A stretch of DNA of 64,000 bases from contig JAZQTM010000104.1 of assembly GCA_045630765.1 (NCBI GenBank), forward strand, positions 12,997-76,996. The letters are read 5' to 3'. How positions within the stretch are numbered: the stretch's first letter is position 1; every line of letters begins with the position of its first letter. This document shows, one piece after another, positions 51,183 through 59,270 of this stretch. This stretch comes from RGIG3009 sp045630765. GTDB taxonomy: Bacteria; Bacillota; Clostridia; Oscillospirales; Acutalibacteraceae. The notes beneath the pieces were generated by a model that was given only the letters and a program-made list of their open reading frames with translations, was not told where the DNA came from and did not search any database. The position numbers and the translations under genes were made by a program.

Positions 51183-52211
51183 ATGGAATTAAAAAGTACG
51201 TTACGTGCGCTCTGCTCGGCATCCGGTGTGAACGGTTGCTGTGAAGCGGGGGATGTTGCGGCGCAGTTGTTATCGGAGTTTACCGATGACATTCACCGCG
51301 ACCGCTTGGGAAACGTCCGGGGTGTGCTGAAATCCGACATTCCCAATGCGCCTACACTGCTGTTGGAAGCGCATATTGATGAGATTGGCTTTACCGTTAC
51401 CGCCATTGACGATAACGGCTTTTTGCGCGTTGCCCCGTGTGGTGGGGTGGACAACCGCGCTTTGTCGGCGGCACCCGTTATGGTGTTGTCTGATCCGCTT
51501 TGTAACGGTGTGTTTTGTGCGATACCGGCACACCTCGCAAAAGACGATGCACCGCTCACGGAACTGACCGAACGCGGTATTGACGTCGGTATGAGTGCCG
51601 AAGAAGCAAAGACGCGTATCCCGATCGGTACACGCGTCGTGTTTGCGGCTCATTTTGAGGAGTTATTAAATGACTGCGTTTGCGCTAAAGCGTTGGATAA
51701 CCGCGCAGGCGTTGCTGCCGTTTTATATGCACTTTCGCTCCTTAAAGGGAAACCTTTGCCATTCAATGTAGTGGCGGCTTTTTGCGTTCAGGAGGAACTC
51801 GGCTTGCGCGGTGCCAAAACTGCTGCGTTCGGTATCCAACCGGATGCTGCAGTCGTTGTTGACGTTAGCTTTGCACACACGCCCGATGCGGATAAAGCAA
51901 CTTGCGGTACGCTCGGCGGCGGTGTGATGCTCGGTATATCTCCGATTTTGGATATGACGATGACGGATTCTCTGCGTGATTTGGCAGAAAAACAAAAACT
52001 GCCGTTGCAATGTGAAGTGATGGGGGATACCACCGGTACCAACGCCGACGCGGTCAGCGTAACGGCGCAAGGTGTTTCCACCGCGCTGCTTTCCGTCCCG
52101 CTTAAGTATATGCATACACCCGCTGAGGTCGTTTCTCTGCGGGACGTGGAAACGGTTGCCCGTTTGATCGCGGCATTCGTTTCCGAAGGGGAGGTGTCGG
52201 ATCGTGCTTAA
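51183..52211 (+). CDS. M42-family aminopeptidase (first of two)
   Basis: A 342-residue metallo-aminopeptidase with the M42 ligand order: His in LEAHIDEIGF, bridging Asp in KALDNRAGVAAV, catalytic Glu pair in CVQEELGLRGAK, Asp in VVVDVSFAHTPD and terminal His in YMHTPAEVV. It is cytoplasmic. Members form dodecameric tetrahedral peptidases trimming short peptides. ATG 51183 follows GAGGAAAT. It lies 11 bp after murD and overlaps the second M42 gene by 8 bp, so the pair may form a hetero-oligomer (inference). Confidence 0.9.
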   Translation: MELKSTLRALCSASGVNGCCEAGDVAAQLLSEFTDDIHRDRLGNVRGVLKSDIPNAPTLLLEAHIDEIGFTVTAIDDNGFLRVAPCGGVDNRALSAAPVMVLSDPLCNGVFCAIPAHLAKDDAPLTELTERGIDVGMSAEEAKTRIPIGTRVVFAAHFEELLNDCVCAKALDNRAGVAAVLYALSLLKGKPLPFNVVAAFCVQEELGLRGAKTAAFGIQPDAAVVVDVSFAHTPDADKATCGTLGGGVMLGISPILDMTMTDSLRDLAEKQKLPLQCEVMGDTTGTNADAVSVTAQGVSTALLSVPLKYMHTPAEVVSLRDVETVARLIAAFVSEGEVSDRA

Positions 52212-53238
52212 TACGTTGAAAGACTTATGTGCGCTTTCCGGTATATCGGGCCGTGAACACGCCGTGCGCGACTATCTTATCAAACACTTGGAAAAAGCCC
52301 CCGCGATTACCGACATTCGCGTGGATCGGTTGGGAAATTGCATGGTTTCTCTTAAAGGACGTAAACCTGCACCTAAAAGGGTGTTGTTTGCCGCGCATAT
52401 GGACGAGGTAGGCGGTATCGTTACCGGTATCACCGAAGACGGATATTTGCGTTTTGATATGGTTGGCGGGATGACTCCCGACGTACTCTTTTCCCGCGTG
52501 GTATGGGTAAATGGTCACGCGGGTGTAATTGGCGGAAAAGCCGTTCACCAGTGCAAAGGCGAGGAAAAAGCCAAAATTCCCGCCGCCCGCAATATGCTGA
52601 TTGATATTGGTGCTGCCTCAAAAGATGAAGCGCGCGCCGTTGCGCGTGAAGGCGATGCGATTACCTTCTCGCCGAATGCTTTTTCACTTGCCGACGGCAA
52701 ACTTTGTGCCAAAGCGTTGGATGACCGCGCGGGATGTGCGCTGTTGTTGCAACTGGCACACACTGAGCCGGAATATGACGTCACGCTTGTTTTTACCGTG
52801 CAAGAGGAAATCGGTTTACGCGGTGCAATGACTGCTGCTTTTGCTCTGCAGCCCGAGATCGCCGTAGTAGTGGATTCCACAACGGCGGCGGACAGTGCGG
52901 GCGTGCCGTCGGATAAGCAGGTTTGTCGTATGGGCGAGGGTCCCGTTGTTTCTTTTATGGATCGTCAAACGATGTACGATCCCGCTTTGTATACGTATAT
53001 CCGCGAGTTGGCGGAGAAAAATCATATCCCGACACAAACCAAAACGATGGTCGCAGGCGGCAACGATGCCGGTGCGTTCCAACGTGCGGGTGAAGGTGCT
53101 TATACGGCGGCGGTATCCTTGCCGTGCCGCTACATTCATTCGCCGTCTTCGGTGCTTAAAGAACAGGATATTACCGACACTTATCGCTTGTTGGAATTGC
53201 TGCTTAACACCTTGCCGACGTGGGAGAATCCCGTATGA
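52204..53238 (+). CDS. M42-family aminopeptidase (second of two)
   Basis: 344 residues with intact M42 residues: AAHMDEVGGIV, KALDDRAGCALL, VQEEIGLRGA, VVDSTTAAD and YIHSPSSVL. It is diverged from the upstream copy, so it is an old duplication rather than a recent one. GTG 52204 follows GGGGAGGTG inside the upstream gene. It overlaps the next gene by ATGA. It likely helps degrade peptides taken up or released from cell-wall turnover. Confidence 0.9.
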   Translation: MLNTLKDLCALSGISGREHAVRDYLIKHLEKAPAITDIRVDRLGNCMVSLKGRKPAPKRVLFAAHMDEVGGIVTGITEDGYLRFDMVGGMTPDVLFSRVVWVNGHAGVIGGKAVHQCKGEEKAKIPAARNMLIDIGAASKDEARAVAREGDAITFSPNAFSLADGKLCAKALDDRAGCALLLQLAHTEPEYDVTLVFTVQEEIGLRGAMTAAFALQPEIAVVVDSTTAADSAGVPSDKQVCRMGEGPVVSFMDRQTMYDPALYTYIRELAEKNHIPTQTKTMVAGGNDAGAFQRAGEGAYTAAVSLPCRYIHSPSSVLKEQDITDTYRLLELLLNTLPTWENPV

Positions 53239-53945
53239 TTTCCTTGATCGATCGGAATCTCCCGAACGGCATCATTGGTGACGAGCCAACGTCGGGCCGC
53301 TTACTTTCCTGGTGGGAAGCGTACCGCGATACGCCTATTGCTCGTTTTTATCAAACGGAACACGGCGGCGCGATTGCTGTTATGGACACCCAAGCGGTAG
53401 TTTGTGTTCCCACGGAAGATACCGAGGAAGTTTCCGCTTTTTTGAGTTTACAGCCTGAAATTTGCTCGATATATACAAGCGATCCCACGTGCTGTATTGG
53501 CAAGGTAAAGCACTTTACCGCTATGATGGCACCAAACATCACAGATGCAGAAACGCTTGAAACAGTCAGTTTGCGGGACTTACATCCTTTTTTACAACCG
53601 TTTTTTGATGATTTACCGCCGTTTGAGGCGTGGTATTTGGACGTGTCATATCGTACGCGCCACGACCTTTGCCGACACGCGGCAATTACCGATAATGGTG
53701 TTATTGCATCCTCTGCCATGACGGTAGCAGAATGGCAAAACGGCGCGTTGCTCGGCGGTGTTGCTACGGCACCTGCTTACCGCCGCCGCGGCTATGCGGG
53801 ACGTTGCGTATTGAGTTTAACAGCAGCTTTACAACAAAGGGGAAAGACCGTTTGGATTTGTCCTTATAATCTGCCCGCACAGCGTTTATACGAATCATTG
53901 GGGTTTCGGGAGCGTGCGACCGTGACCGTCATTGAAAGGAAGTAA
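53235..53945 (+). CDS. GNAT-family acetyltransferase
   Basis: 236 residues. The C-terminal half is a GNAT domain: substrate strand GVIASSAMTVAEWQNGALLG, motif A VATAPAYRRRGYAGRCVLSL and motif B region WICPYNLPAQRLYESLGF. The N-terminal half (1-140) is less conserved and may form a second degenerate GNAT fold. The acceptor is unknown. It overlaps the M42 gene by 4 bp (ATGA). Confidence 0.85.
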   Translation: MISLIDRNLPNGIIGDEPTSGRLLSWWEAYRDTPIARFYQTEHGGAIAVMDTQAVVCVPTEDTEEVSAFLSLQPEICSIYTSDPTCCIGKVKHFTAMMAPNITDAETLETVSLRDLHPFLQPFFDDLPPFEAWYLDVSYRTRHDLCRHAAITDNGVIASSAMTVAEWQNGALLGGVATAPAYRRRGYAGRCVLSLTAALQQRGKTVWICPYNLPAQRLYESLGFRERATVTVIERK

Positions 53946-53954
53946 TTTAGCAAT

Positions 53955-55229
53955 ATGGATACACAATTTTTCGCTATTGATCCTCGCTTGCAAGCGCTTT
54001 CAAACGAAGCAATAACGGCAGCAAAGCAGGCGTTCGATCGGATTGACAAGATTACGGAATATAATCAGCAAAAAGTGTTGTCCGCTTTTATCCGTCATAA
54101 GGTTAGCGAAAGTCATTTCGCTTCCACCACCGGTTACGGCTACGGCGATCGTGGTCGTGATGCACTGGAAGAGGTGTTCGCCGACGTGATGGGCGCCGAG
54201 GACGCGCTTGTGCGTCACAGCATCCTGTGCGGTACCCACGCCATTACACTGGCATTGTTCGGTGTTCTGCGCCCGGGTGATACCTTGCTTGCTGCCACCG
54301 GCAAGCCGTATGATACACTGATTGGTGTGATTGGTGCGGACAAGCCGTCCGACGGTTCATTGGCAGAGTATGGTATCGGTTACAAAGAAGTACCGCTTAC
54401 AAACGGTCATCCCGACCTTGACGGTATTACGGCAGCGCTCAAAGAGGATCCTACCATTCGTATGGTACATATTCAGCGCTCCCGCGGCTACGATCTGCGG
54501 CCGTCTTTATCCGTTGCCGCGATCGGCGAGATCATAACGACCGTTCGCGCCGTTCGTGCGGATGCGGTGGTGTTTGTGGATAATTGCTACGGAGAATTTG
54601 TTGAAACGATCGAGCCGACGGCGGTTGGCGCGGATCTGATGGCGGGTTCACTCATTAAGAATCCGGGCGGCGGTATCGCTGAAAATGGCGGATATATCTG
54701 CGGCCGTCGTGATTTGGTGGAACAGTGTTCTTATCGTATGAGTACACCGGGACTTGGTCGCGAGGTGGGCGCTTCACTCGGACACAACCGTTCCTTGTTT
54801 ATGGGCTTGTTCCACGCTCCCCACGTAGTAGGCGAGGCCCTGAAAACAGCCGTCTTTGCCGCTTCGTTATTTGAACGTTTGGGATACCGTTGTTCGCCGA
54901 CGTCTGACGAGGTGCGTGCCGATATCATTCAAGCTGTTTGTTTGGGAAATTCAGACGCGCTGATCGCGTTTTGTCGCGGTATTCAAAGCGGTGCGCCCGT
55001 CGATGCGTACGTAACACCTGAGCCGTGGGATATGCCCGGATACGATAATCAAGTCATTATGGCGGCGGGCGCGTTCACACTTGGCTCGTCCATTGAACTG
55101 TCTGCTGATGCACCGCTGCGCGATCCGTTTGCGGTGTATATGCAGGGTGGACTCAACTTCCACTCGGGCAAGATCGGTGTGCTGTTGGCGGCACAAACGA
55201 TGTTGGATAATGGTCAGTTGGCCATATAA
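53955..55229 (+). CDS. Methionine gamma-lyase family (PF06838, 'aluminium resistance') PLP protein
   Basis: A 424-residue fold-type I PLP enzyme of the PF06838 group. It has the N-terminal AFIRHKVSESHFASTTGYGYGDRGRD, GTHAITLALFGVLRPGD, the Asp of FVDNCYGEF and the PLP Lys in GSLIKNPGGGI. Members are annotated as aluminium resistance or methionine gamma-lyase-like proteins and may act on sulfur amino acids. The natural reaction is not settled. ATG 53955 has SD AAAGGAAG. It is 9 bp after the GNAT gene, probably the end of the murD operon. Confidence 0.87.
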   Translation: MDTQFFAIDPRLQALSNEAITAAKQAFDRIDKITEYNQQKVLSAFIRHKVSESHFASTTGYGYGDRGRDALEEVFADVMGAEDALVRHSILCGTHAITLALFGVLRPGDTLLAATGKPYDTLIGVIGADKPSDGSLAEYGIGYKEVPLTNGHPDLDGITAALKEDPTIRMVHIQRSRGYDLRPSLSVAAIGEIITTVRAVRADAVVFVDNCYGEFVETIEPTAVGADLMAGSLIKNPGGGIAENGGYICGRRDLVEQCSYRMSTPGLGREVGASLGHNRSLFMGLFHAPHVVGEALKTAVFAASLFERLGYRCSPTSDEVRADIIQAVCLGNSDALIAFCRGIQSGAPVDAYVTPEPWDMPGYDNQVIMAAGAFTLGSSIELSADAPLRDPFAVYMQGGLNFHSGKIGVLLAAQTMLDNGQLAI

Positions 55230-55252
55230 AAATATATCTGGGAGGTATACCG

Positions 55253-56854
55253 ATGAAAAAGAATTTTAGCACGTTAGGCGCAATGGTCGATTGTTCCCGT
55301 AATGCGGTTATGAATTTGGAGGAACTGAAACGATTCACTAAACTGATCGCGAAAATGGGGTATAATCAGCTGTTCTTATATATGGAAGACACATACGAAG
55401 TGGAGGAAGAGCCTATGTTCGGTTTCTTCCGCGGAAAATATTCCATCAAGGAACTGCAGGAACTGGATGCGTTTGCGGATGAAAACGGTGTAGAGCTGGT
55501 GCCGTGTATTCAGACGTTGGCGCACCTCAACTGCATCATCCGCTGGCCGCGATACAAGGCGATGTTGGATCGTGACGACATACTGATGGTCGGTGATCCC
55601 AATGTGTATGAATTTATCGACCACATGTTTGCCTCACTTCGAAAGAGCTTTAAGACCAATAAAATCAACATTGGTATGGATGAGGCGCATAACCTCGGTA
55701 AAGGTCGTTACCGTGATGAACACGGTGAGCGAAATAAGAGCGATATTTTACTTGAACATCTTGGCAAAGTAAGCGAGATCGCTGCTCGTTACGATTTCGA
55801 GCCGATTATGTGGAGCGATATGTTCTTCCGTCTTGCCAACAACGGCGCGTATTATGCCGATGATACCAAGTTTTCTCAAGAAATAAAAGACAAGGTCCCG
55901 CAAAACGTGACGTTGGCATATTGGTCGTATGCGGAACTGCAAGAAGAACGTTACACGAACATGATCAAGGCGCACAAACAACTTACAGATAAAATAATGT
56001 TTGCGGGTGGCGCTTGGAAATGGGAAGGCTTTGTTCCGCATAGCGAACCTGCTGTCGCCGCAACTAAAGCAGCTTTTACAGCTTGTGCAAAAAATGGTAT
56101 TAAAAACGTGCTTCTAACGCTGTGGGGTGACAACGGTGGTGAGGCATCGGATTATTCCGTATTGCCCGCGTTGTGTGTTGCCGCGTGTATCAATCTCGGT
56201 ATTACCGATGACGAAGCAATCAAAGCCAAATTTAAAGAATGGATCGGTGCGGATTTCGATGCCTTTATGACGCTCGGGCTGCCGGATAAAGTGGAAGGGT
56301 ATGCACTGAATCAGCACGCGAATCCCTCCAAATATCAATTGTATAACGATTGCTTTTTAGGCATTTTTGATGCTGGTGGTATTTGTGAAGACGATGGCAA
56401 ATACTATGCCGACGCTGCTGCTAAAATCCGCGAAGCAAAAGAAAAATCCGGAGAATACGCTTACGTTTTCGATACTATCATTGCGCTTTGTGATGTCTTG
56501 GAACTTAAGGCGGAAATTGGTATTCGTACTCGAAAAGCTTATCTTGCGGGGGATACAGCGGAACTTCGCGCCATTGTTGCTGATTATGGTACGATGCTTG
56601 ACCGTACCGAAACGCTTTATCAGGCATTCCGTAAACAATGGTATAAAGAAAATAAACCGTTCGGTTTTGAGGTGCAAGATATACGCTTTGGCGGTCTTAT
56701 CATGCGTATGAAAAACTGCCGCCGCACGTTGGAAGAGTACCTGTCAGGTGCCGTTTCCTCCATTCCGGAATTGGAAGAAGCGCCGATTGCTTCTATGACG
56801 CGGAAAAGCAGATGCGGAAGATGGACGGAAATGGTGACCACTAACACGTTATAA
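55253..56854 (+). CDS. GH20-like beta-N-acetylhexosaminidase
   Basis: A 533-residue cytoplasmic TIM-barrel enzyme. The GH20 catalytic Asp-Glu pair is Asp143-Glu144 in INIGMDEAHNLGKG. Nearby features are QLFLYMEDTYEVE, LVPCIQTLAHLN and IMWSDMFFRL near 180. No signal peptide or N-terminal GH20b domain is visible, as in bacterial intracellular exo-hexosaminidases. The likely substrates are GlcNAc-containing oligosaccharides, consistent with MurK- and MurQ-like proteins encoded just downstream. GGGAGGT precedes ATG 55253. It is 23 bp after the lyase gene. Confidence 0.82.
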   Translation: MKKNFSTLGAMVDCSRNAVMNLEELKRFTKLIAKMGYNQLFLYMEDTYEVEEEPMFGFFRGKYSIKELQELDAFADENGVELVPCIQTLAHLNCIIRWPRYKAMLDRDDILMVGDPNVYEFIDHMFASLRKSFKTNKINIGMDEAHNLGKGRYRDEHGERNKSDILLEHLGKVSEIAARYDFEPIMWSDMFFRLANNGAYYADDTKFSQEIKDKVPQNVTLAYWSYAELQEERYTNMIKAHKQLTDKIMFAGGAWKWEGFVPHSEPAVAATKAAFTACAKNGIKNVLLTLWGDNGGEASDYSVLPALCVAACINLGITDDEAIKAKFKEWIGADFDAFMTLGLPDKVEGYALNQHANPSKYQLYNDCFLGIFDAGGICEDDGKYYADAAAKIREAKEKSGEYAYVFDTIIALCDVLELKAEIGIRTRKAYLAGDTAELRAIVADYGTMLDRTETLYQAFRKQWYKENKPFGFEVQDIRFGGLIMRMKNCRRTLEEYLSGAVSSIPELEEAPIASMTRKSRCGRWTEMVTTNTL

Positions 56855-56859
56855 TACGC

Positions 56860-56888
56860 GCATACTTTCATCTTGCGCTCCATATAGT
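56860..56888 (+). promoter_or_regulatory. Possible sigma-E-type promoter of spoIIID
   Basis: GCATACT (56860-56866), 14 bp, then CATATAGT (56881-56888). The pattern resembles sigma-E boxes (ATA-type -35, CATA-type -10), and spoIIID is sigma-E-dependent in Bacillus. The match is imperfect. Confidence 0.4.
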
Positions 56889-56916
56889 GTATAGAACACA
56901 GATATGGGGTGAGAGC

Positions 56917-57171
56917 ATGAAAGGGGCCGTTGAAGAACGCGCGATTGAACTTGGCGAATACATATTGGAAAATAAAACTACGGTACGCGCCGCGGCAAAG
57001 AAATTTCACATTTCAAAATCGACGGTGCATAAGGACGTTTCCGATCGTCTGCAGACGGTGAACCCACAACTATATGGTGAGGTGCGTCGTGTGTTAGAGA
57101 TTAACAAAGCACAACGTCACATACGTGGCGGTATCGCTACCCGTGAAAAATACCGACACGAAGATGAATAA
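56917..57171 (+). CDS. spoIIID: Sporulation transcription factor SpoIIID
   Basis: An 84-residue DNA-binding protein matching SpoIIID over its length. The HTH has TTVRAAAKKFHISKSTVHKDVSDRL, quoted here as its core AAKKFHISKSTVHKDV, followed by NPQLYGEVRRVLEINKAQRH and the basic tail RGGIATREKY. In Bacillus it activates or represses many mother-cell genes under sigma-E. ATG 56917 follows GGGGTGA; an earlier in-frame start at 56887 is in the promoter. Its presence marks a spore-former. It splits a sugar-recycling cluster. Confidence 0.93.
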   Translation: MKGAVEERAIELGEYILENKTTVRAAAKKFHISKSTVHKDVSDRLQTVNPQLYGEVRRVLEINKAQRHIRGGIATREKYRHEDE

Positions 57172-57177
57172 AAAACA

Positions 57178-57212
57178 CCCCGCTTGTTATGTTGACAAGC
57201 GGGGATTTAATT
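57178..57212 (+). terminator. Terminator after spoIIID
   Basis: 10-bp stem CCCCGCTTGT/ACAAGCGGGG with a 7-base loop. The T-tail is weak (ATTTAATTT). Confidence 0.65.
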
Positions 57213-57267
57213 TGTACAGAATTCTACAAATATGAGAATTTCAAAAGAGTGTAGGCGTAACTGGGGA

Positions 57268-57296
57268 TTTACAAGTAGAATCGAAAAGTGTATACT
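57268..57296 (+). promoter_or_regulatory. Promoter of the HTH-kinase/murQ operon
   Basis: TTTACA (57268-57273), a 17-bp spacer and TATACT (57291-57296). Confidence 0.7.
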
Positions 57297-57331
57297 GGTA
57301 TTGTAATATCATCTGGAAACGAGGTGTTTGT

Positions 57332-58447
57332 TTGAATCTCAAAAGCCAATATTTCGCAAAGAATTTGCGAACACTGCGGACGGTGGCTAATCTGACGCAA
57401 CAAGAACTGGGTGAAAAGTTAAATTATTCCGGCAAAGCGGTCAGCAAATGGGAGTCGGGGAGTGTCATTCCGCCTGTTGAGGTGATTTTTAAGATTGCGG
57501 ATCTGTTTCAAACGGATATCAATTCGTTGTTTTATTCCACTGAAACACCAACCTATTTTTTAGGTGTAGACGGTGGAGGAACTTCAACGGAATTCGTTTT
57601 GGTGGATGAAAACGACACCGTTCTCAGCCGATGCGTGTTGGGACCTTGTAATGTCCTTAATATGAGTGACGATGAAGTGAATAACGTTCTAACGAGTGGC
57701 ATTAAGGCGACCTGTTCAAACATCCCGCTTAGTCGGGTTGCGGCTTTTTTCGGTATGGCAGGCGCGGCGAGTTTAAGTGTTGAGAACAGACTGGTTCCAC
57801 TGCTAAACCATTTCGGGTTTGCCGGGTATTCATACGGCGCAGATGCAAAAAACATTATTTCCGCAGGATTGTACGGCCGTGATGGTATCATTACCATTTT
57901 GGGAACGGGTTCTGTCGTTTTTTCCTCTGTGGGAAATACGGTGAAACGATACGGCGGTTATGGTCATCTCTTGGGAGATTATTGCAGCGGGTACGAATTT
58001 GGTCGCGCTGCATTGAACGCTATATTGGCACAAACCGATGGCAGTGGTTGTGCAACAATCCTTACCGAATTGTATCATAACACTAACAAAACTTCCGTTT
58101 TCGATATGTTGCCGACATTCTATCAACAGGACAAGTCATTTATTGCCTCGTTCGCATCGCTTGTGTTTGAGGCTTATCAAAAAGGTGATGTCGTTGCGAA
58201 AGCAATTGTCGTGGATAACGTATCAAAGCTGTGTAAACAGATCACGGCGGCACTTCGGGAGTGTAATAGTCAGGAAAATATCCCCCTTGTAATAAGCGGT
58301 GGCTTAACTACCTATGCGGATATCTTGATACCGTTGTTTCAGGAACATATTGCCTGTGACAACGTACAGATTGAAATTTTATCGGATCGTCCCGTTATGG
58401 GCGCTGTCCGTTTGGCGAAACTTTTAGGTGGTGAAACCAATGATTAA
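57332..58447 (+). CDS. HTH-fused BadF/BcrA-type amino-sugar kinase (MurK-like)
   Basis: 371 residues in two parts. Residues 1-70 are an XRE-type HTH (LTQQELGEKLNYSGKAVSKW, GSVIPPVEVIFKIADLF). Residues 75-371 are a BadF/BadG-type sugar kinase: phosphate-1 loop GVDGGGTSTEFVL (78-90), phosphate-2 region ITILGTGSVVFSS, GGYGHLLGDYCSGYEFG and LVISGGLTTYADIL. In Clostridium acetobutylicum the BadF-type MurK, next to murQ, phosphorylates GlcNAc and MurNAc. The same neighbour is present here. The HTH suggests a kinase that also senses sugar and controls its operon. The TTG 57332 start has SD GAGGTG. Confidence 0.83.
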   Translation: MNLKSQYFAKNLRTLRTVANLTQQELGEKLNYSGKAVSKWESGSVIPPVEVIFKIADLFQTDINSLFYSTETPTYFLGVDGGGTSTEFVLVDENDTVLSRCVLGPCNVLNMSDDEVNNVLTSGIKATCSNIPLSRVAAFFGMAGAASLSVENRLVPLLNHFGFAGYSYGADAKNIISAGLYGRDGIITILGTGSVVFSSVGNTVKRYGGYGHLLGDYCSGYEFGRAALNAILAQTDGSGCATILTELYHNTNKTSVFDMLPTFYQQDKSFIASFASLVFEAYQKGDVVAKAIVVDNVSKLCKQITAALRECNSQENIPLVISGGLTTYADILIPLFQEHIACDNVQIEILSDRPVMGAVRLAKLLGGETND

Positions 58448-59252
58448 AACCGAACAGAGAAATCCGAACTCAACTCATATTGATGGTATGACAGCGGCGG
58501 AAATGGTTGACGTTATGCAAGTCGCTAACGTTGAGGCGGTAACGGCGGTGTCACTGGCAAAAGAGGAAATTACGCTGGCGATCGATAAAATCAGTGAGCG
58601 TATGAAAGTGGGCGGCAGGCTTATTTATGTTGGTTGCGGTACGTCGGGACGACTTGGTGTTCTTGATGCATCCGAATGTCCCCCAACTTACGGCGTATCG
58701 CCCGAATTGGTAGTTGGTATTATCGCGGGAGGAGACGGCGCCCTTCGCACTGCTGTTGAAAATGCGGAGGATAACTTTGAAGCGGGGCAGCACGATTTGA
58801 AATTCCATACCGTCGGTCCGAATGATTCGATTGTCGGTATTTCCGTTGCCGGAAACGCCGCTTATGTCGATGGCGCAATCGAATATGCCAATTCCGTTGG
58901 CGCACTTACCGTTGGGTTGACCTGTAATCGCGACAGTTTGTTGAACAAGCACGCAAAAATCTGCATTGTAACCGATACCGGTCCTGAAGTGGTAACGGGT
59001 TCGACACGTATGAAAGCGGGAACTGCCCACAAAATGGTGTTAAATATGTTGTCCACCGGTGTTATGATAAAACTTGGGCGCGTCTATGAGAATTATATGG
59101 TGTATGTTAAGCCGACCAACAAGAAACTCAAGGAGCGTATGATTCGTATGACCGGCGAGCTTGCCCCTTGTTCTGCCGATAAGGCGGAAAGTCTTTTGGA
59201 AGATAGCGGATGGGATGTCAAACAAGCGGTCGAGACTTTCCGACGTGCTTGA
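58440..59252 (+). CDS. murQ: N-acetylmuramic acid 6-phosphate etherase
   Basis: A 270-residue SIS-domain etherase. Motifs are TEQRNPNSTHIDGM at the N-terminus, YVGCGTSGRLGVLDASECPPT with catalytic Glu79, IAGGDGALRTAVENAED and STRMKAGTAHKMVLNMLSTGVM. It splits D-lactate from MurNAc-6-P to give GlcNAc-6-P. It is about 30 residues shorter than the usual 300, with a reduced C-terminal helical domain (SLLEDSGWDVKQAVE). ATG 58440 overlaps the kinase stop by 8 bp, with SD GGTGGTGA, so the two are coupled. Confidence 0.94.
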   Translation: MIKTEQRNPNSTHIDGMTAAEMVDVMQVANVEAVTAVSLAKEEITLAIDKISERMKVGGRLIYVGCGTSGRLGVLDASECPPTYGVSPELVVGIIAGGDGALRTAVENAEDNFEAGQHDLKFHTVGPNDSIVGISVAGNAAYVDGAIEYANSVGALTVGLTCNRDSLLNKHAKICIVTDTGPEVVTGSTRMKAGTAHKMVLNMLSTGVMIKLGRVYENYMVYVKPTNKKLKERMIRMTGELAPCSADKAESLLEDSGWDVKQAVETFRRA

Positions 59253-59270
59253 AAAGTAGGAGTGAGGGCT

